DNA of 64,000 nucleotides, taken from assembly GCA_023666945.1 (NCBI GenBank), contig JAMPAY010000005.1, positions 1-64,000 of the forward strand, in the 5' to 3' direction. The notes beneath the pieces are model-generated. The model was not told where the DNA came from. It worked only from the letters and a program-made list of their open reading frames with translations, and did not search any database. The stretch is from Paludibacter sp. (GTDB lineage: Bacteria; Bacteroidota; Bacteroidia; Bacteroidales; Paludibacteraceae). The first letter of the stretch is position 1; each line of letters starts with the position of its first letter. Below, piece after piece: positions 1-9,299 of this stretch. Position numbers and translations under genes: made by a program.

Positions 1-62
1 CATCGTCCAATTGGGCAGATAAAATATTCACTGATTTAATTCAACCAACAGGTATATTTTTG

Positions 63-70
63 TATCTTTG
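63..70 (+). promoter_or_regulatory. Bacteroidetes -7 element (TATCTTTG) of the PUL regulator gene
   Basis: TATCTTTG matches the Bacteroidetes sigma-ABfr -7 consensus TAnnTTTG. No clear -33 TTG lies 19-20 bases upstream, so the call rests on the -7 box and its position. It would place transcription start near base 77, just before the candidate start codons at 82 and 94. Confidence 0.5.
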
Positions 71-93
71 TCGCACATTTGATGTTGTTCATT

Positions 94-3012
94 ATGATTC
101 AGACTAAAATACGATATAGTTTTTTGGGGATTTGCAGAGTGTTGTTGCTGCAGTTGTTATTGTTGGTGTCTTGTGCCGTTCGGGCAGAGTGGCGCGTGGA
201 GGTAACCAATTATGCGCCTTCGACTTATTTGGCAGGTACGCAAAATTGGCAGTTGCTGCAACAAGATAATGGTTGGCTTTATGTAGCCAATAACTACGGT
301 CTGTTGGAATTTGACGGAGAAACATGGCGCACGTATGGTATATGGAATAGTACGGCATTGCGTTCGTTGGCAAAAGGCAAAAACGGGGAAATATATGTAG
401 GAGGTTCGCATGATTTCGGTGTATTCAGGTGCAATTCGTTAGGTCGTTTGGATTATACCTCGTTAGCCGATAGTGTACCTGCCGCTTTACGTACGTTTGG
501 TGAGGTGTGGAATATAGTAAGTGTGGGGAACGATTTGTATATTCAGACGCGTAACACCGTTTTTCATCGCAATGCGCAGGGGCATGTGTCGGTAGTGGTG
601 TCGGATATGCGTATGTATTGTATGGCTTTGTGGGATGATGTGCTCTATATTGCTACTTCTGACGGATTGTATGCTTTGCGTGGTGCGATGTTGAACATGG
701 TTCAGGGGTCGGATGTATTGCGTGGAACGGAGATTAGAGGCATGCAGGCGATAGGCGAAGAGGGATTGTTGATAGGTACCGACTTTAACGGTATGTTCTT
801 GTGTGACGGTAAGGAGGTGCATCCGTATTATACGGAAGCGGACCGCTTCTTGCATGATAATCAGTTGTATTCGTTTGCGGTAAGCGAACGTTATATTGCT
901 TTTGGTACGGTTTTGCAAGGTATAGTATTGACCGATAGAAAAGGGAAGATTTGTTATCGTATAAACAGAAACAACGGTTTACAGAATAACACAGTATTGA
1001 ATTTGTTGTTTGATAATGACCAAAATTTGTGGGCGGGATTGGACCAAGGAATTTCGTGCGTACGATTGAATCGTGCGATAAGGTGGTTGCATGATGCCGA
1101 CGTGGAATATGGTTCGGGTTATGCTTCGGTGTTACGTTCGGGAGTGCTTTATTTGGGGACAAATCAGGGTTTGTACAGTACTTCGTGCCGGGAGAATGGT
1201 GATGTAATAGGTGCTTTGCAATTGGTGGAGGGCAGTTTGGGACAGGTATGGAATCTGGAGGATATAGGTGGTACGGTGTTTTGCTGTCATAATCGCGGTT
1301 TGTTTGAGGTAGACGGTAATATGTTGTATCCTGTGTGTGTAGATGAGGGATTTTGGTGTGTAAGGAAGTGGGATGAGCGTTATTTGCTTGCCGGATCGTA
1401 TAGTGGCATTTGGCTATTGGAACAGCGTAGCGGTCATTGGGTTGCTTTGCGTCATGTACATGGTTTTGAGGATACTGCATTGCATTTTGAGACAGATGCG
1501 AGCGGTGCGGTTTGGATAGTATCGCAACAAGGGGTAGAGCGATTGGTGTTTAATGAAACGATGGATAGTTTTTCTGCCGAATTGATATGTCCTTTTAATA
1601 ACAACCATGATTATTTTGATATAGCGAAGATAGATGATAAGTTGTTTATATCGAGTGCAGATTGTTGCATGTTGGTGAATAGCGGCGGTATAGTGGAGAG
1701 TGCAGATGAGTTCTGCCGTTTGTTGGAGGGGAAACAGCATTATCCGTTGGTGTATAAAGATGCTTATAATAACCTGTGGTATTTGTCGGGAACAACGCTA
1801 AAGGTGAGACGCTATAATATGCATCAGCGTGTATATGCCGCCGAACCGATAGTGGTGATGAAGAATACCAATTTTTTTATTGGCGGATTTGCTCATTTGA
1901 ACAGTATCGGTAAGCAGCGTGTCATATTGGGGGGGGTACCCGGTTATTGTTTGATAGATTGGCACGCTTTGGCTGCGATGGAGAAAGATGTTTCTCCGGG
2001 CTTATGTGTGCGACGTATGCGCTTGTTGGGTGAACGTAACGATGTGGTGTACGGTGAGGCATGGGAACATCATGAAGAGAATATCCGCTTGCCTTACGGA
2101 ACTTATTCCATTCGTTTTGAATTGGGGAGCACCTGTTGTTTGGGTGAGGGCAAAGAGTATGCTATGCGTTTATTGCCCATAGAAAAAGAGTTTGTGGTGA
2201 CAGGTAGTGTTAATCAGCGTGATTTTACGGCATTGAAAGACGGTGATTATACGTTGCAGGCAAAGGTGTACTCGCCTCGCCATAATCGTACGGGTATGGT
2301 GAATTTCAATTTCAGTATTGCTCCACCTTGGTATCGTACGACAACTGCCTATGTGCTTTATGCCCTGTTGTCGTTGGGCTTGGTTTCGTTGATAGTGTGG
2401 AGTGTATTGCGGTGGAGTAATCATGGCAAGAAGCGTCTTGAGGAGAAAAAAAATGCTGAAATTGCTGCTCAAGAGGCACACTATTCGGAGGAAATGAACA
2501 GGCAGCAACTGACTATTTTGCAATTGCAGAACGAGAAGGTTGAGTACGAGTTGCGCAACAAGAGTAAGGAATTGAGTAATTTGCTGCTTACTCAGGTGAA
2601 TCGTAATGAATTGATAGCCGACATTCAGGAGGATATGCGTAAGGTATCGGACTGCTTGAAGAACAACGAAACACAACGTGCTGCCGACAAGTTGCGACAG
2701 TTGCAGTCGAAATTGTCGCACAGCAAGGAGAATGAGATGGATTGGCATAGGTTTGAGGAGAATTTCGATATGGTGAATGACAATTTCTTGAAGAAACTAT
2801 CGGCACGGTATCCGTGGATGAGTAAGGATGAGCGGAAATTGTGTGTGTATATTCATATGGGTTTGCTTACGAAAGAGATTGCTCCGCTGATGAATTTGTC
2901 GGTACGCGGTGTGGAAATGATGCGCTATAGATTGCGCAGGAAGATGGGGCTGGATGCACAGGTGAATCTACAAGCCGCTTTCAGAGAAATTATCGACGAT
3001 AATTCTATATAA
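94..3012 (+). CDS. Transmembrane beta-propeller sensor with LuxR-type HTH, probable PUL regulator
   Basis: Probable one-component activator of the adjoining glucan locus. A signal peptide or anchor (LLLQLLLLVSCAVRA) is followed by about 650 residues of short repeats (e.g. NGWLYVANNYGLLEFDG) typical of two-component-regulator propeller domains. A Y_Y_Y-like beta-sandwich follows, then a transmembrane segment near residues 757-779, a coiled coil, and a C-terminal LuxR/GerE-like helix-turn-helix (about 900-965: LTKEIAPLMNLSVRGVEMMR). There is no histidine kinase or receiver domain, so it differs from hybrid two-component regulators. The family senses a periplasmic glycan ligand and controls the neighbouring susC; that role is inferred here. 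The ATG at 94 is preferred because the -7 box at 63-70 leaves almost no leader for ATG 82 or TTG 79. A G8 run lies at 1929-1936. Confidence 0.85.
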   Translation: MIQTKIRYSFLGICRVLLLQLLLLVSCAVRAEWRVEVTNYAPSTYLAGTQNWQLLQQDNGWLYVANNYGLLEFDGETWRTYGIWNSTALRSLAKGKNGEIYVGGSHDFGVFRCNSLGRLDYTSLADSVPAALRTFGEVWNIVSVGNDLYIQTRNTVFHRNAQGHVSVVVSDMRMYCMALWDDVLYIATSDGLYALRGAMLNMVQGSDVLRGTEIRGMQAIGEEGLLIGTDFNGMFLCDGKEVHPYYTEADRFLHDNQLYSFAVSERYIAFGTVLQGIVLTDRKGKICYRINRNNGLQNNTVLNLLFDNDQNLWAGLDQGISCVRLNRAIRWLHDADVEYGSGYASVLRSGVLYLGTNQGLYSTSCRENGDVIGALQLVEGSLGQVWNLEDIGGTVFCCHNRGLFEVDGNMLYPVCVDEGFWCVRKWDERYLLAGSYSGIWLLEQRSGHWVALRHVHGFEDTALHFETDASGAVWIVSQQGVERLVFNETMDSFSAELICPFNNNHDYFDIAKIDDKLFISSADCCMLVNSGGIVESADEFCRLLEGKQHYPLVYKDAYNNLWYLSGTTLKVRRYNMHQRVYAAEPIVVMKNTNFFIGGFAHLNSIGKQRVILGGVPGYCLIDWHALAAMEKDVSPGLCVRRMRLLGERNDVVYGEAWEHHEENIRLPYGTYSIRFELGSTCCLGEGKEYAMRLLPIEKEFVVTGSVNQRDFTALKDGDYTLQAKVYSPRHNRTGMVNFNFSIAPPWYRTTTAYVLYALLSLGLVSLIVWSVLRWSNHGKKRLEEKKNAEIAAQEAHYSEEMNRQQLTILQLQNEKVEYELRNKSKELSNLLLTQVNRNELIADIQEDMRKVSDCLKNNETQRAADKLRQLQSKLSHSKENEMDWHRFEENFDMVNDNFLKKLSARYPWMSKDERKLCVYIHMGLLTKEIAPLMNLSVRGVEMMRYRLRRKMGLDAQVNLQAAFREIIDDNSI

Positions 3013-3092
3013 TAATAACTACTACATAATTTCACAAGGCAAGTATAGGTGGTGTGGCATGTTTGTGTAGTGTTTTTAATCATTAAAATGTT

Positions 3093-3131
3093 GTTATATA
3101 GTTATTTGTTATTTGTTTGTAGTAGTTATTT
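3093..3131 (+). promoter_or_regulatory. Repeated GTTAT words upstream of the susC promoter, candidate operator
   Basis: GTTAT occurs at 3093, 3101, 3108 and 3125, the last three as GTTATTT. The block sits 50-90 bases upstream of the -33 element of the susC promoter, where an activator such as the upstream LuxR-type regulator could bind. AT-rich composition alone could explain it. Confidence 0.25.
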
Positions 3132-3180
3132 TTTTTGTGCTAAAACGGTAAATGAGAGATTTTGAGTATTCGTACATGCT

Positions 3181-3210
3181 TTGCACATATCAATATCTTT
3201 CTTAATTTTG
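3181..3210 (+). promoter_or_regulatory. Promoter of susC (TTG-N19-TAATTTTG)
   Basis: TTG at 3181-3183 is separated by exactly 19 bases from TAATTTTG at 3203-3210, a full match to the Bacteroidetes -33/-7 promoter form. It would give a 5' leader of about 160 bases before susC. Confidence 0.65.
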
Positions 3211-3377
3211 CAACCGATTGACGAGGAACGAAAGTGTTTTGGTTTTTATGAATGATTGCCGGGGCGATATGAAACTTATCGAATCGTGCATTGATGAATA
3301 GAGGCAGACATCGGTTTTCTTGTTATTTTAGAAGCGAAAAATAAACATTAACATTAACATCTAACAATCCGAAAAAC

Positions 3378-6300
3378 ATGAAAAGGCTCTTCCCTGTTCT
3401 TTGTTTTCTGTTGTCAGCCATTATGCTACAGGCACAAAACTTAACGGTTACCGGTGTGGTGATGGCTGCTGACGAGCCGGATCCGGTGATTGGTGCCAAT
3501 GTATCTATAAAAGGTACATCGGTAGGTACGATAACCGACTTCGACGGAAATTTCTCTCTCTCTGCCAAGCAGGGTGACGTGTTGGTTGTTTCCTTTATGG
3601 GATACAAGACGCAAGAATTGAAAATTAGTTCTTCCACTCCTATTCGTGTAACATTACAACCTGATAATGTGATGTTGCAGGAGGTTGTTGCCATTGGTTA
3701 CGGTACGATGAAAAAATCGGACCTGACGGGTGCCGTGACCTCGGTGAGTGCCGACCAATTGACGAAGGCACCTGTAGCCGGTTTGGACCAGGCTTTGCAG
3801 GGGCGTGCCGCCGGTGTGACGGTAACCACCAATTCGGGTCAGCCCGGTGAGGCTGCTACGATTCGTATTCGCGGTATAGGTTCGGCATTGGGTGGTAATG
3901 ATCCCTTGTATGTGGTGGATGGTGTGATAACGTCGGATATAGCGTTTCTGTCGCCTAACGACATTCAGTCGATGGAGATTTTGAAAGATGCTTCGGCTAC
4001 AGCCATTTACGGTTCGCGTGGTGCAAACGGTGTGATTATTATCACAACTAAAACCGGTGGCGAGGGTAAGGTAAACGTTAATTTTGATGCCTATTGGGGC
4101 ATACAGAATCGTTGGCGCAAGTTAGATTTGATGGATGCTGATGATATGGTGCGTACCAAGTTGGCTCTTTCTGTATTGTCGGAAGGCAAACCCGGGCGTG
4201 ATAATTTGGTGAAGTATGTTGAAGGTGGTTTGAATGCTTATTTGGCCACCAAAATCAATGATAAATACTTCCCCGTGAACTTCGACTATGCATCGCAGAA
4301 TACGGATTGGCAAGATGAGGTGTTTAATGCAAATGCTTTTATGCAGAACTATAACTTGGGTATAGATGGTGGTTCGGACAAATCGCATTATGCTTTTTCT
4401 GCCAACTATTTTTCGCAAGAGGGTACGATAATAGGATCGGATTATCAACGTTTTACATTGCGTCTGAATTCGGATCTGAAGGTTTGCAAGTGGCTTACTT
4501 TCGGTGAGCATTTGTCGTTTGCCTATTCGGATGGCAGAAATGCCATGAACAACTCATCGAGTCCGGGTGCATCGGTTATTTCGGCAGCATTGGCTATGGC
4601 TCCTTGGGATCCTACTTATTATCCTGAGGGGGCTGTTAATAAGGATGGTGATGATTTGAGCGGTAAAGTTGCAGCCTCGTCGAACTTTAAGAATGTGACC
4701 AACCCCTTCTCGATGGTTTATGAGAGTTATCCTTTAGATAAGAAGGAACGTTTGGTGGGCGATATTTATTTGAATATAGAGCCTATTAAGGGATTGGTGA
4801 TAAAACCTTCGGTATCGATGGACTTGAGTATATTGAACAGTCGTTTGTATAAGAATGCATACGAATATTCATCGTTTGACAAGTCGAACAAGAATTTTTT
4901 GAGTCGTTCGCTTTCTCGTTCGAGCAGTATATTGGAAGAGACGACCATTACGTATTCGAAGAGTATAGAAAAGCATAGTTTCTCTGTAATGGCAGGTCAG
5001 ACTTGGCAAGAGGACAATTACTACAGTATAGGCGGTTCGGGTGCATCGATTCTTAATCCGAAAGAAGCCAACTGGTATTTGAGCAATACGACAGATGATA
5101 ATACGAACCCGATAGCCGATGGTGTAAGTCGTTTGCGTCGTGTATCGTTCTTGGGTCGTGCGTTCTATTCGTTTGACAGTCGTTATATGATTACGGTGAA
5201 TTTCCGTGCTGATGCTTCGAGTAAGTTTACGAAAAATCCTTGGGGTTTCTTCCCCTCGACGGCTTTGTCGTGGCGTTTGTCGCAAGAACCTTGGATGGAA
5301 GGTACACACGAATGGTTGGATAATTTGAAGATTCGTGCCGGTTGGGGTCGTGTAGGTAACGATGGTGTACCATCTGCTGCATTCCAACAGACGATAGGTG
5401 CCGGTTCGATGGTGTTCTACGGCTATCCTTTGGGTATCGGTTCGGCGGAATACTCTCATTATGGTGCAGCAGTGCTTACGCAACCTGACTTGAACGGTAA
5501 ATGGGAGACGAATGAGCAATGGGATGCGGGTGTCGATTTTTCGTTCTGGAACGGTAAATTGGCAGGTTCGGTAGACTATTTTGTTCGTAATACGTTGGAT
5601 GCGTTGATGTATGTAAATTCTCCGGCTCATGTGGGTAACCGTTATTCGATGATTCGGAATGTGGGTAATATTCGTAACCAAGGTGTTGAATTGACATTGA
5701 ATCATGACAATACCGTAGGAAAAGTGACGTATCACATCAGTGGTAACTTATCGTGGATAAAGAACGAATTGACCGCTCTTAACGGAGGTTCTCGTTTGCC
5801 GGGTGACAAGACAATGACCGATGTAGGTATGCCTTTGAACAGTTTTTGGGGTTATGAATATTTGGGCGTATATAAGGATGATGCAGAGGCCGCTTACTTT
5901 ACGAATATGTCGCTTAAAGCCGGTGATGCCAAGTATAAAGACCGGAATAATGATGGTTTGCTCAATGATGAAGACCAAACATATATAGGTAATCCTTTCC
6001 CGAAAATGACTTATGGTTTGACATTGGGTGCCGAGTTTTATGGTGTGGATATTCAGTTGTTCTTCCAAGGTGTATACGGCAACAAGATTTACAATGCTTT
6101 GCGTATGCGTACGGAGGGTTCGGGTAACGAATGTTCGATGGGCTCGCAGATGAAAGACGTATGGATTGATTACGGCACAAGAGAGATGCAGTATTTGGCA
6201 GAAGGCGGTTTGGACTATATGGATTACATTAATCCTAACGGTTCGATTCCTAACCCGGTGGGTGCATCAACCAACTTTGCCGCTTCAGATCGCTTTGTAG

Positions 6301-6527
6301 AAGACGGCTCTTATTTCCGCTTGAAGAATTTGCAAATAGGTTATACTTTGCCCAAGCGTATTACCGAGAAATTCGGCTGTAATCGTCTGCGTTTCTATGT
6401 GACAGGCAGTAATGTATTTACGCTCACTAAATATACAGGTTATGACCCGGAAGTGGGTAGTGGTGTTGATTATGGAAACTATCCGCAGAGTCGTACATTT
6501 ACTTTTGGACTGAATGCTAACTTCTAA
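3378..6527 (+). CDS. SusC-like TonB-dependent outer-membrane transporter
   Basis: Outer-membrane importer for oligosaccharides, paired with the SusD protein that follows. A signal peptide (residues 1-20, ending LQAQ) precedes a carboxypeptidase-D-regulatory-like domain (about 22-105, with FDGNFSLSAKQGDVLVVSF). Next come a TonB-box-like stretch (EVVAIGYGTMKKSDLTGAV), a plug domain (RIRGIGSALGGNDPLYVVDG; AIYGSRGANGVI) and a long beta-barrel ending in an aromatic-rich strand with terminal F. The length of 1049 residues is normal for SusC proteins. It is the first gene of the locus, behind its own promoter and 13 bases before susD. Substrate is inferred from the neighbouring GH16, GH128, GH30 and GH3 enzymes as a beta-1,3-glucan with beta-1,6 branches. 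Confidence 0.95.
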   Translation: MKRLFPVLCFLLSAIMLQAQNLTVTGVVMAADEPDPVIGANVSIKGTSVGTITDFDGNFSLSAKQGDVLVVSFMGYKTQELKISSSTPIRVTLQPDNVMLQEVVAIGYGTMKKSDLTGAVTSVSADQLTKAPVAGLDQALQGRAAGVTVTTNSGQPGEAATIRIRGIGSALGGNDPLYVVDGVITSDIAFLSPNDIQSMEILKDASATAIYGSRGANGVIIITTKTGGEGKVNVNFDAYWGIQNRWRKLDLMDADDMVRTKLALSVLSEGKPGRDNLVKYVEGGLNAYLATKINDKYFPVNFDYASQNTDWQDEVFNANAFMQNYNLGIDGGSDKSHYAFSANYFSQEGTIIGSDYQRFTLRLNSDLKVCKWLTFGEHLSFAYSDGRNAMNNSSSPGASVISAALAMAPWDPTYYPEGAVNKDGDDLSGKVAASSNFKNVTNPFSMVYESYPLDKKERLVGDIYLNIEPIKGLVIKPSVSMDLSILNSRLYKNAYEYSSFDKSNKNFLSRSLSRSSSILEETTITYSKSIEKHSFSVMAGQTWQEDNYYSIGGSGASILNPKEANWYLSNTTDDNTNPIADGVSRLRRVSFLGRAFYSFDSRYMITVNFRADASSKFTKNPWGFFPSTALSWRLSQEPWMEGTHEWLDNLKIRAGWGRVGNDGVPSAAFQQTIGAGSMVFYGYPLGIGSAEYSHYGAAVLTQPDLNGKWETNEQWDAGVDFSFWNGKLAGSVDYFVRNTLDALMYVNSPAHVGNRYSMIRNVGNIRNQGVELTLNHDNTVGKVTYHISGNLSWIKNELTALNGGSRLPGDKTMTDVGMPLNSFWGYEYLGVYKDDAEAAYFTNMSLKAGDAKYKDRNNDGLLNDEDQTYIGNPFPKMTYGLTLGAEFYGVDIQLFFQGVYGNKIYNALRMRTEGSGNECSMGSQMKDVWIDYGTREMQYLAEGGLDYMDYINPNGSIPNPVGASTNFAASDRFVEDGSYFRLKNLQIGYTLPKRITEKFGCNRLRFYVTGSNVFTLTKYTGYDPEVGSGVDYGNYPQSRTFTFGLNANF

Positions 6528-6540
6528 TAGATTGAACAAG

Positions 6541-8166
6541 ATGAAAACAAAATATATAGCGATAGTTTTTTTGTCGGGTGCATTGGCTTGCGGGCTCAGT
6601 TCGTGCAGCGATTATCTGACAGAACAAGAACCGGGGTCTCAGATGTTGGAAGACTATTTTAACAATGGTAAGGCTGCAGAAGGTATTGCCACCGGTTGTT
6701 ATGTACCTTTGATGTGGGAGTATAACAGCACTTACTATTCGGAATGGTTTTTTGGCGATGTAGTGAGTGATGATGCACTGAAGGGCGGACAAGATTTGAA
6801 CGATATGGCTGCCGTACGCGAAATGGAGAACTGGAAGACTGTAGCATCGAATGAATTGGTGCTTGATTTTTACAGAGGTCAGTATCAAGGCATAGCCAGA
6901 TGTAATTTGGCATTGAAATATATTCCGCAAACTCCTCTCGATTCGACCATGCCCGCTGCCACTCAGGCTCGTTTTATGGGTGAAGTCAAGTATTTGCGTG
7001 CTTATTATTATTTCCGTCTTCTGCGTATTTACGGAGGTGTGCCTTTGACCTTGAACGTGATTGACAATTCTGATGCTTGGGTATTAGGTCGCTCATCGGT
7101 TGAAACCATTTACAATCAGATTTTGGCAGATTTGGAAGACGCTCAAAAGACGTTGTGGGTTAAATCGAAATATCCGAAAGGTGAAGAAGGTCGTGCTACC
7201 AAAGGAGCGGCAGAGGCAATGCTTATGAAAGTTCATCTCTACATGGCATCGCCTTATTGGAGCACTTACATTACGGGTAGCACTCCTGAAGAGCATTTGA
7301 AAGCAGCCAAGAATTGGGGCGACAGTATTATCAGTAGCGGCGAGTATAGGTTGATAGACAATTATGCCGACAATTTCACATTGGAAGGTGAAAACGGTCC
7401 GGAATCGGTGTTTGAGATACAGTATGCAGAAGAAGGTTGGGGTGACTACGGTCAAGGCAACGGTTTTACTTCGGGTTCGTTTACGCCCATACTTACGCGT
7501 TCTCGTTCGACGTCGTTTACGAATGGTGATGCCGGTTGGGGATTTAATCATCCTACACAATGTCTTTATGATGAATTTGAAGCAGGCGATGCAAGACGCG
7601 ATGTTGCCATAGCCAATCCATCGGACAACGAGATTGATAATGAATCGGAAGAAATATACCTGGGGTCGCGCTATCTGAACAACAAAACAGGTTTGTATAA
7701 CTATAAATTGGCCCACGCCTCACGAGGTCCGCTTAATAAACCTGAAATCCGCTATTCGGACGTATTGCTGATGTATGCAGAAATTGCTGCCGAATTGGGT
7801 GAAGAAGGTACGGCACAGGACTACCTCAACCAAGTGCGTGCAGCCCGTGGTATGGCAACTTATCCTGATTATACCTATGCCTCTATAACTCCATCGACCG
7901 GCAATGGGCTGAAAGATGCCATTCGTCATGAGCGCCGTGTAGAATTGGCTATGGAATCGCATCGTTGGTATGACCTTGTACGTTGGTACGGAGGTGACAA
8001 CGGTTTGGACACGTATATGAACGTTACTTATAAAAACGTGGAATCGGATGATGCACAAAAACAGATGGGTACTTTCCGCAAGGGTGTGAACGAGTTGTTC
8101 CCCATTCCTGAAGAAGAAATCCAACTCAATGCCGCACTGAGAGGCAATCAGAATCCCGGATATTAA
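6541..8166 (+). CDS. SusD/RagB-like glycan-binding surface lipoprotein
   Basis: Cell-surface lipoprotein that caps SusC and binds the incoming oligosaccharide. The lipobox GLSSCSDYL follows a short hydrophobic signal. The body has the SusD/RagB TPR fold features: ARCNLALKYI, EVKYLRAYYYFRLLRIYGGVPL and, near the C-terminus, EIRYSDVLLMYAEIAAELG, AIRHERRVELAMESHRWYDL and LFPIPEEEIQLN. At 541 residues it is of normal length. The ATG at 6541 was chosen because it directly precedes the signal peptide; an upstream in-frame start would overlap the end of susC and break the signal. Confidence 0.95.
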   Translation: MKTKYIAIVFLSGALACGLSSCSDYLTEQEPGSQMLEDYFNNGKAAEGIATGCYVPLMWEYNSTYYSEWFFGDVVSDDALKGGQDLNDMAAVREMENWKTVASNELVLDFYRGQYQGIARCNLALKYIPQTPLDSTMPAATQARFMGEVKYLRAYYYFRLLRIYGGVPLTLNVIDNSDAWVLGRSSVETIYNQILADLEDAQKTLWVKSKYPKGEEGRATKGAAEAMLMKVHLYMASPYWSTYITGSTPEEHLKAAKNWGDSIISSGEYRLIDNYADNFTLEGENGPESVFEIQYAEEGWGDYGQGNGFTSGSFTPILTRSRSTSFTNGDAGWGFNHPTQCLYDEFEAGDARRDVAIANPSDNEIDNESEEIYLGSRYLNNKTGLYNYKLAHASRGPLNKPEIRYSDVLLMYAEIAAELGEEGTAQDYLNQVRAARGMATYPDYTYASITPSTGNGLKDAIRHERRVELAMESHRWYDLVRWYGGDNGLDTYMNVTYKNVESDDAQKQMGTFRKGVNELFPIPEEEIQLNAALRGNQNPGY

Positions 8167-8218
8167 TTTATCAAATTAAACATAAACAATTATTTACTAA
8201 CTTAAAATCGTTATTATT

Positions 8219-9214
8219 ATGAAAACGAAATCATTTTTTGCTTTGGCAATGATGACCGCTGCAACGCTTTCGTTTGTGGCATGTAATGGTAAGGGCGGTG
8301 ACCCGGACGAAAAACCTACTAAAGATGTAACGCTGACATTGGATCAAACAAGCGTAGAAATTGAAGTAGGTGGTTCTGTTATTGTAAATGCCACTGTTAC
8401 TCCTGCCGGAACTGCAGTTGCTTGGACATCACTTTCCGAAGAGGTTGCCACTGTTACAGACGGTATAATCATGGGTGTATCCGAAGGTACGACTATTGTT
8501 ATCGCCACAGCCGGTGACAAACGTGCTACCGTTAACGTAAAAGTAGGTAAAGGTGCTACTATTGGCGGTAAAACTTACGAATTTAAGAATGATGCCGAAA
8601 AATATTATCCTATCTTCGTGGATGGTGCGACCTTATCGAAGATGGAAGGTAAGATCGGTTACAATTTCTCGGTGGATGATGTAAACAACTTCTTCTATCC
8701 TTGGGTAGTTGAAGGAACCGACAATTTGACATACAATATCGTTGATAATCCTACCGGTATGAACTTCTACGGCACAGCCGAAGGCGGTTATATTGATATG
8801 ATTGTAGGTACTGCAGGTTGGGCAGGTGGCGGCTATATGGCTGCTAAAGATGATGTATTGGCATTCTTGGAAGAAGTAAAGGCAGACCCCGATCGTTACT
8901 ATTTCCACATCGGTATGAAATCGACTACGGAAGTATCGGACAACAGTTGTTTCTACTTCTTCGGTGATGAGGCTACTCATTTCACGATTGGTGCTGTTCC
9001 TGCTTACAATGCTCCTGTTTGGAAAAACTATGCTACACGCGACGGTTACTGGAACGAATTTGACTATCCTTTGTCGCTTTGCGCAAAAGAATTGTCAACA
9101 TGGACTCCTTCAGTTAAGCCTGCCGATACGGGTGTGTACATTTGGTCGTTCTTGACAGAAGGTATTGCCGGCGAACGTCTGACTTACGATGCAGTTTATT
9201 TCTACAAGAAATAA
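8219..9214 (+). CDS. Ig-like (BIG2) surface lipoprotein, probable glycan-binding protein
   Basis: Occupies the SusE/SusF position, 52 bases after susD, and probably binds glycan at the cell surface. The N-terminus has a lipobox (LSFVACNG, Cys near residue 22). A bacterial Ig-like domain 2 follows at about 37-105 (VTLTLDQTSVEIEVGGS ... TVNVKVG), acting as a spacer. The remaining 220 residues are rich in aromatic residues (NNFFYPWVVEG, YYFHIGMKS, VYIWSFLTEG) and match no family I can name; they are the likely binding part. No catalytic motif is visible. A strong terminator hairpin lies directly after the gene, which may keep these first three genes more abundant than the enzymes downstream. Confidence 0.75.
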   Translation: MKTKSFFALAMMTAATLSFVACNGKGGDPDEKPTKDVTLTLDQTSVEIEVGGSVIVNATVTPAGTAVAWTSLSEEVATVTDGIIMGVSEGTTIVIATAGDKRATVNVKVGKGATIGGKTYEFKNDAEKYYPIFVDGATLSKMEGKIGYNFSVDDVNNFFYPWVVEGTDNLTYNIVDNPTGMNFYGTAEGGYIDMIVGTAGWAGGGYMAAKDDVLAFLEEVKADPDRYYFHIGMKSTTEVSDNSCFYFFGDEATHFTIGAVPAYNAPVWKNYATRDGYWNEFDYPLSLCAKELSTWTPSVKPADTGVYIWSFLTEGIAGERLTYDAVYFYKK

Positions 9215-9234
9215 TTGAGGCTATTCCTCTTTAG

Positions 9235-9274
9235 GTATCAGGGCTTGGTTGCCCTGATACTTTCTACTTTTTTT
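9235..9274 (+). terminator. Intrinsic terminator or attenuator inside the PUL
   Basis: A perfect 10-bp stem, GTATCAGGGC (9235-9244) with GCCCTGATAC (9251-9260) around a 6-base loop, is followed by a T-rich tail ending in seven or more T. It lies between the surface-binding genes and the first glucanase gene. Confidence 0.75.
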
Positions 9275-9299
9275 GAAAAAATATAACCTTATTGTAGCA

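Larger units (their letters stand above)
3013..3377 (+). other. Intergenic region: susC promoter and 5' leader
   Basis: A 365-base gap without a credible gene. It is AT-rich near 3090-3135 with repeated GTTAT words, carries the promoter at 3181-3210, and then a leader of about 160 bases to the susC start. No terminator hairpin was seen after the regulator gene. Confidence 0.6.

Noticed and set aside
785..1480. 231-codon open frame on the minus strand inside the regulator gene
   Set aside because: It lies wholly antisense to a gene with clear domains, is rich in His, Pro and Thr as expected for a shadow frame, and has no recognisable motif.
4869..5735. 288-codon open frame on the minus strand inside susC
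   Set aside because: Arg/Thr-rich translation without any family feature, antisense to the SusC barrel region.
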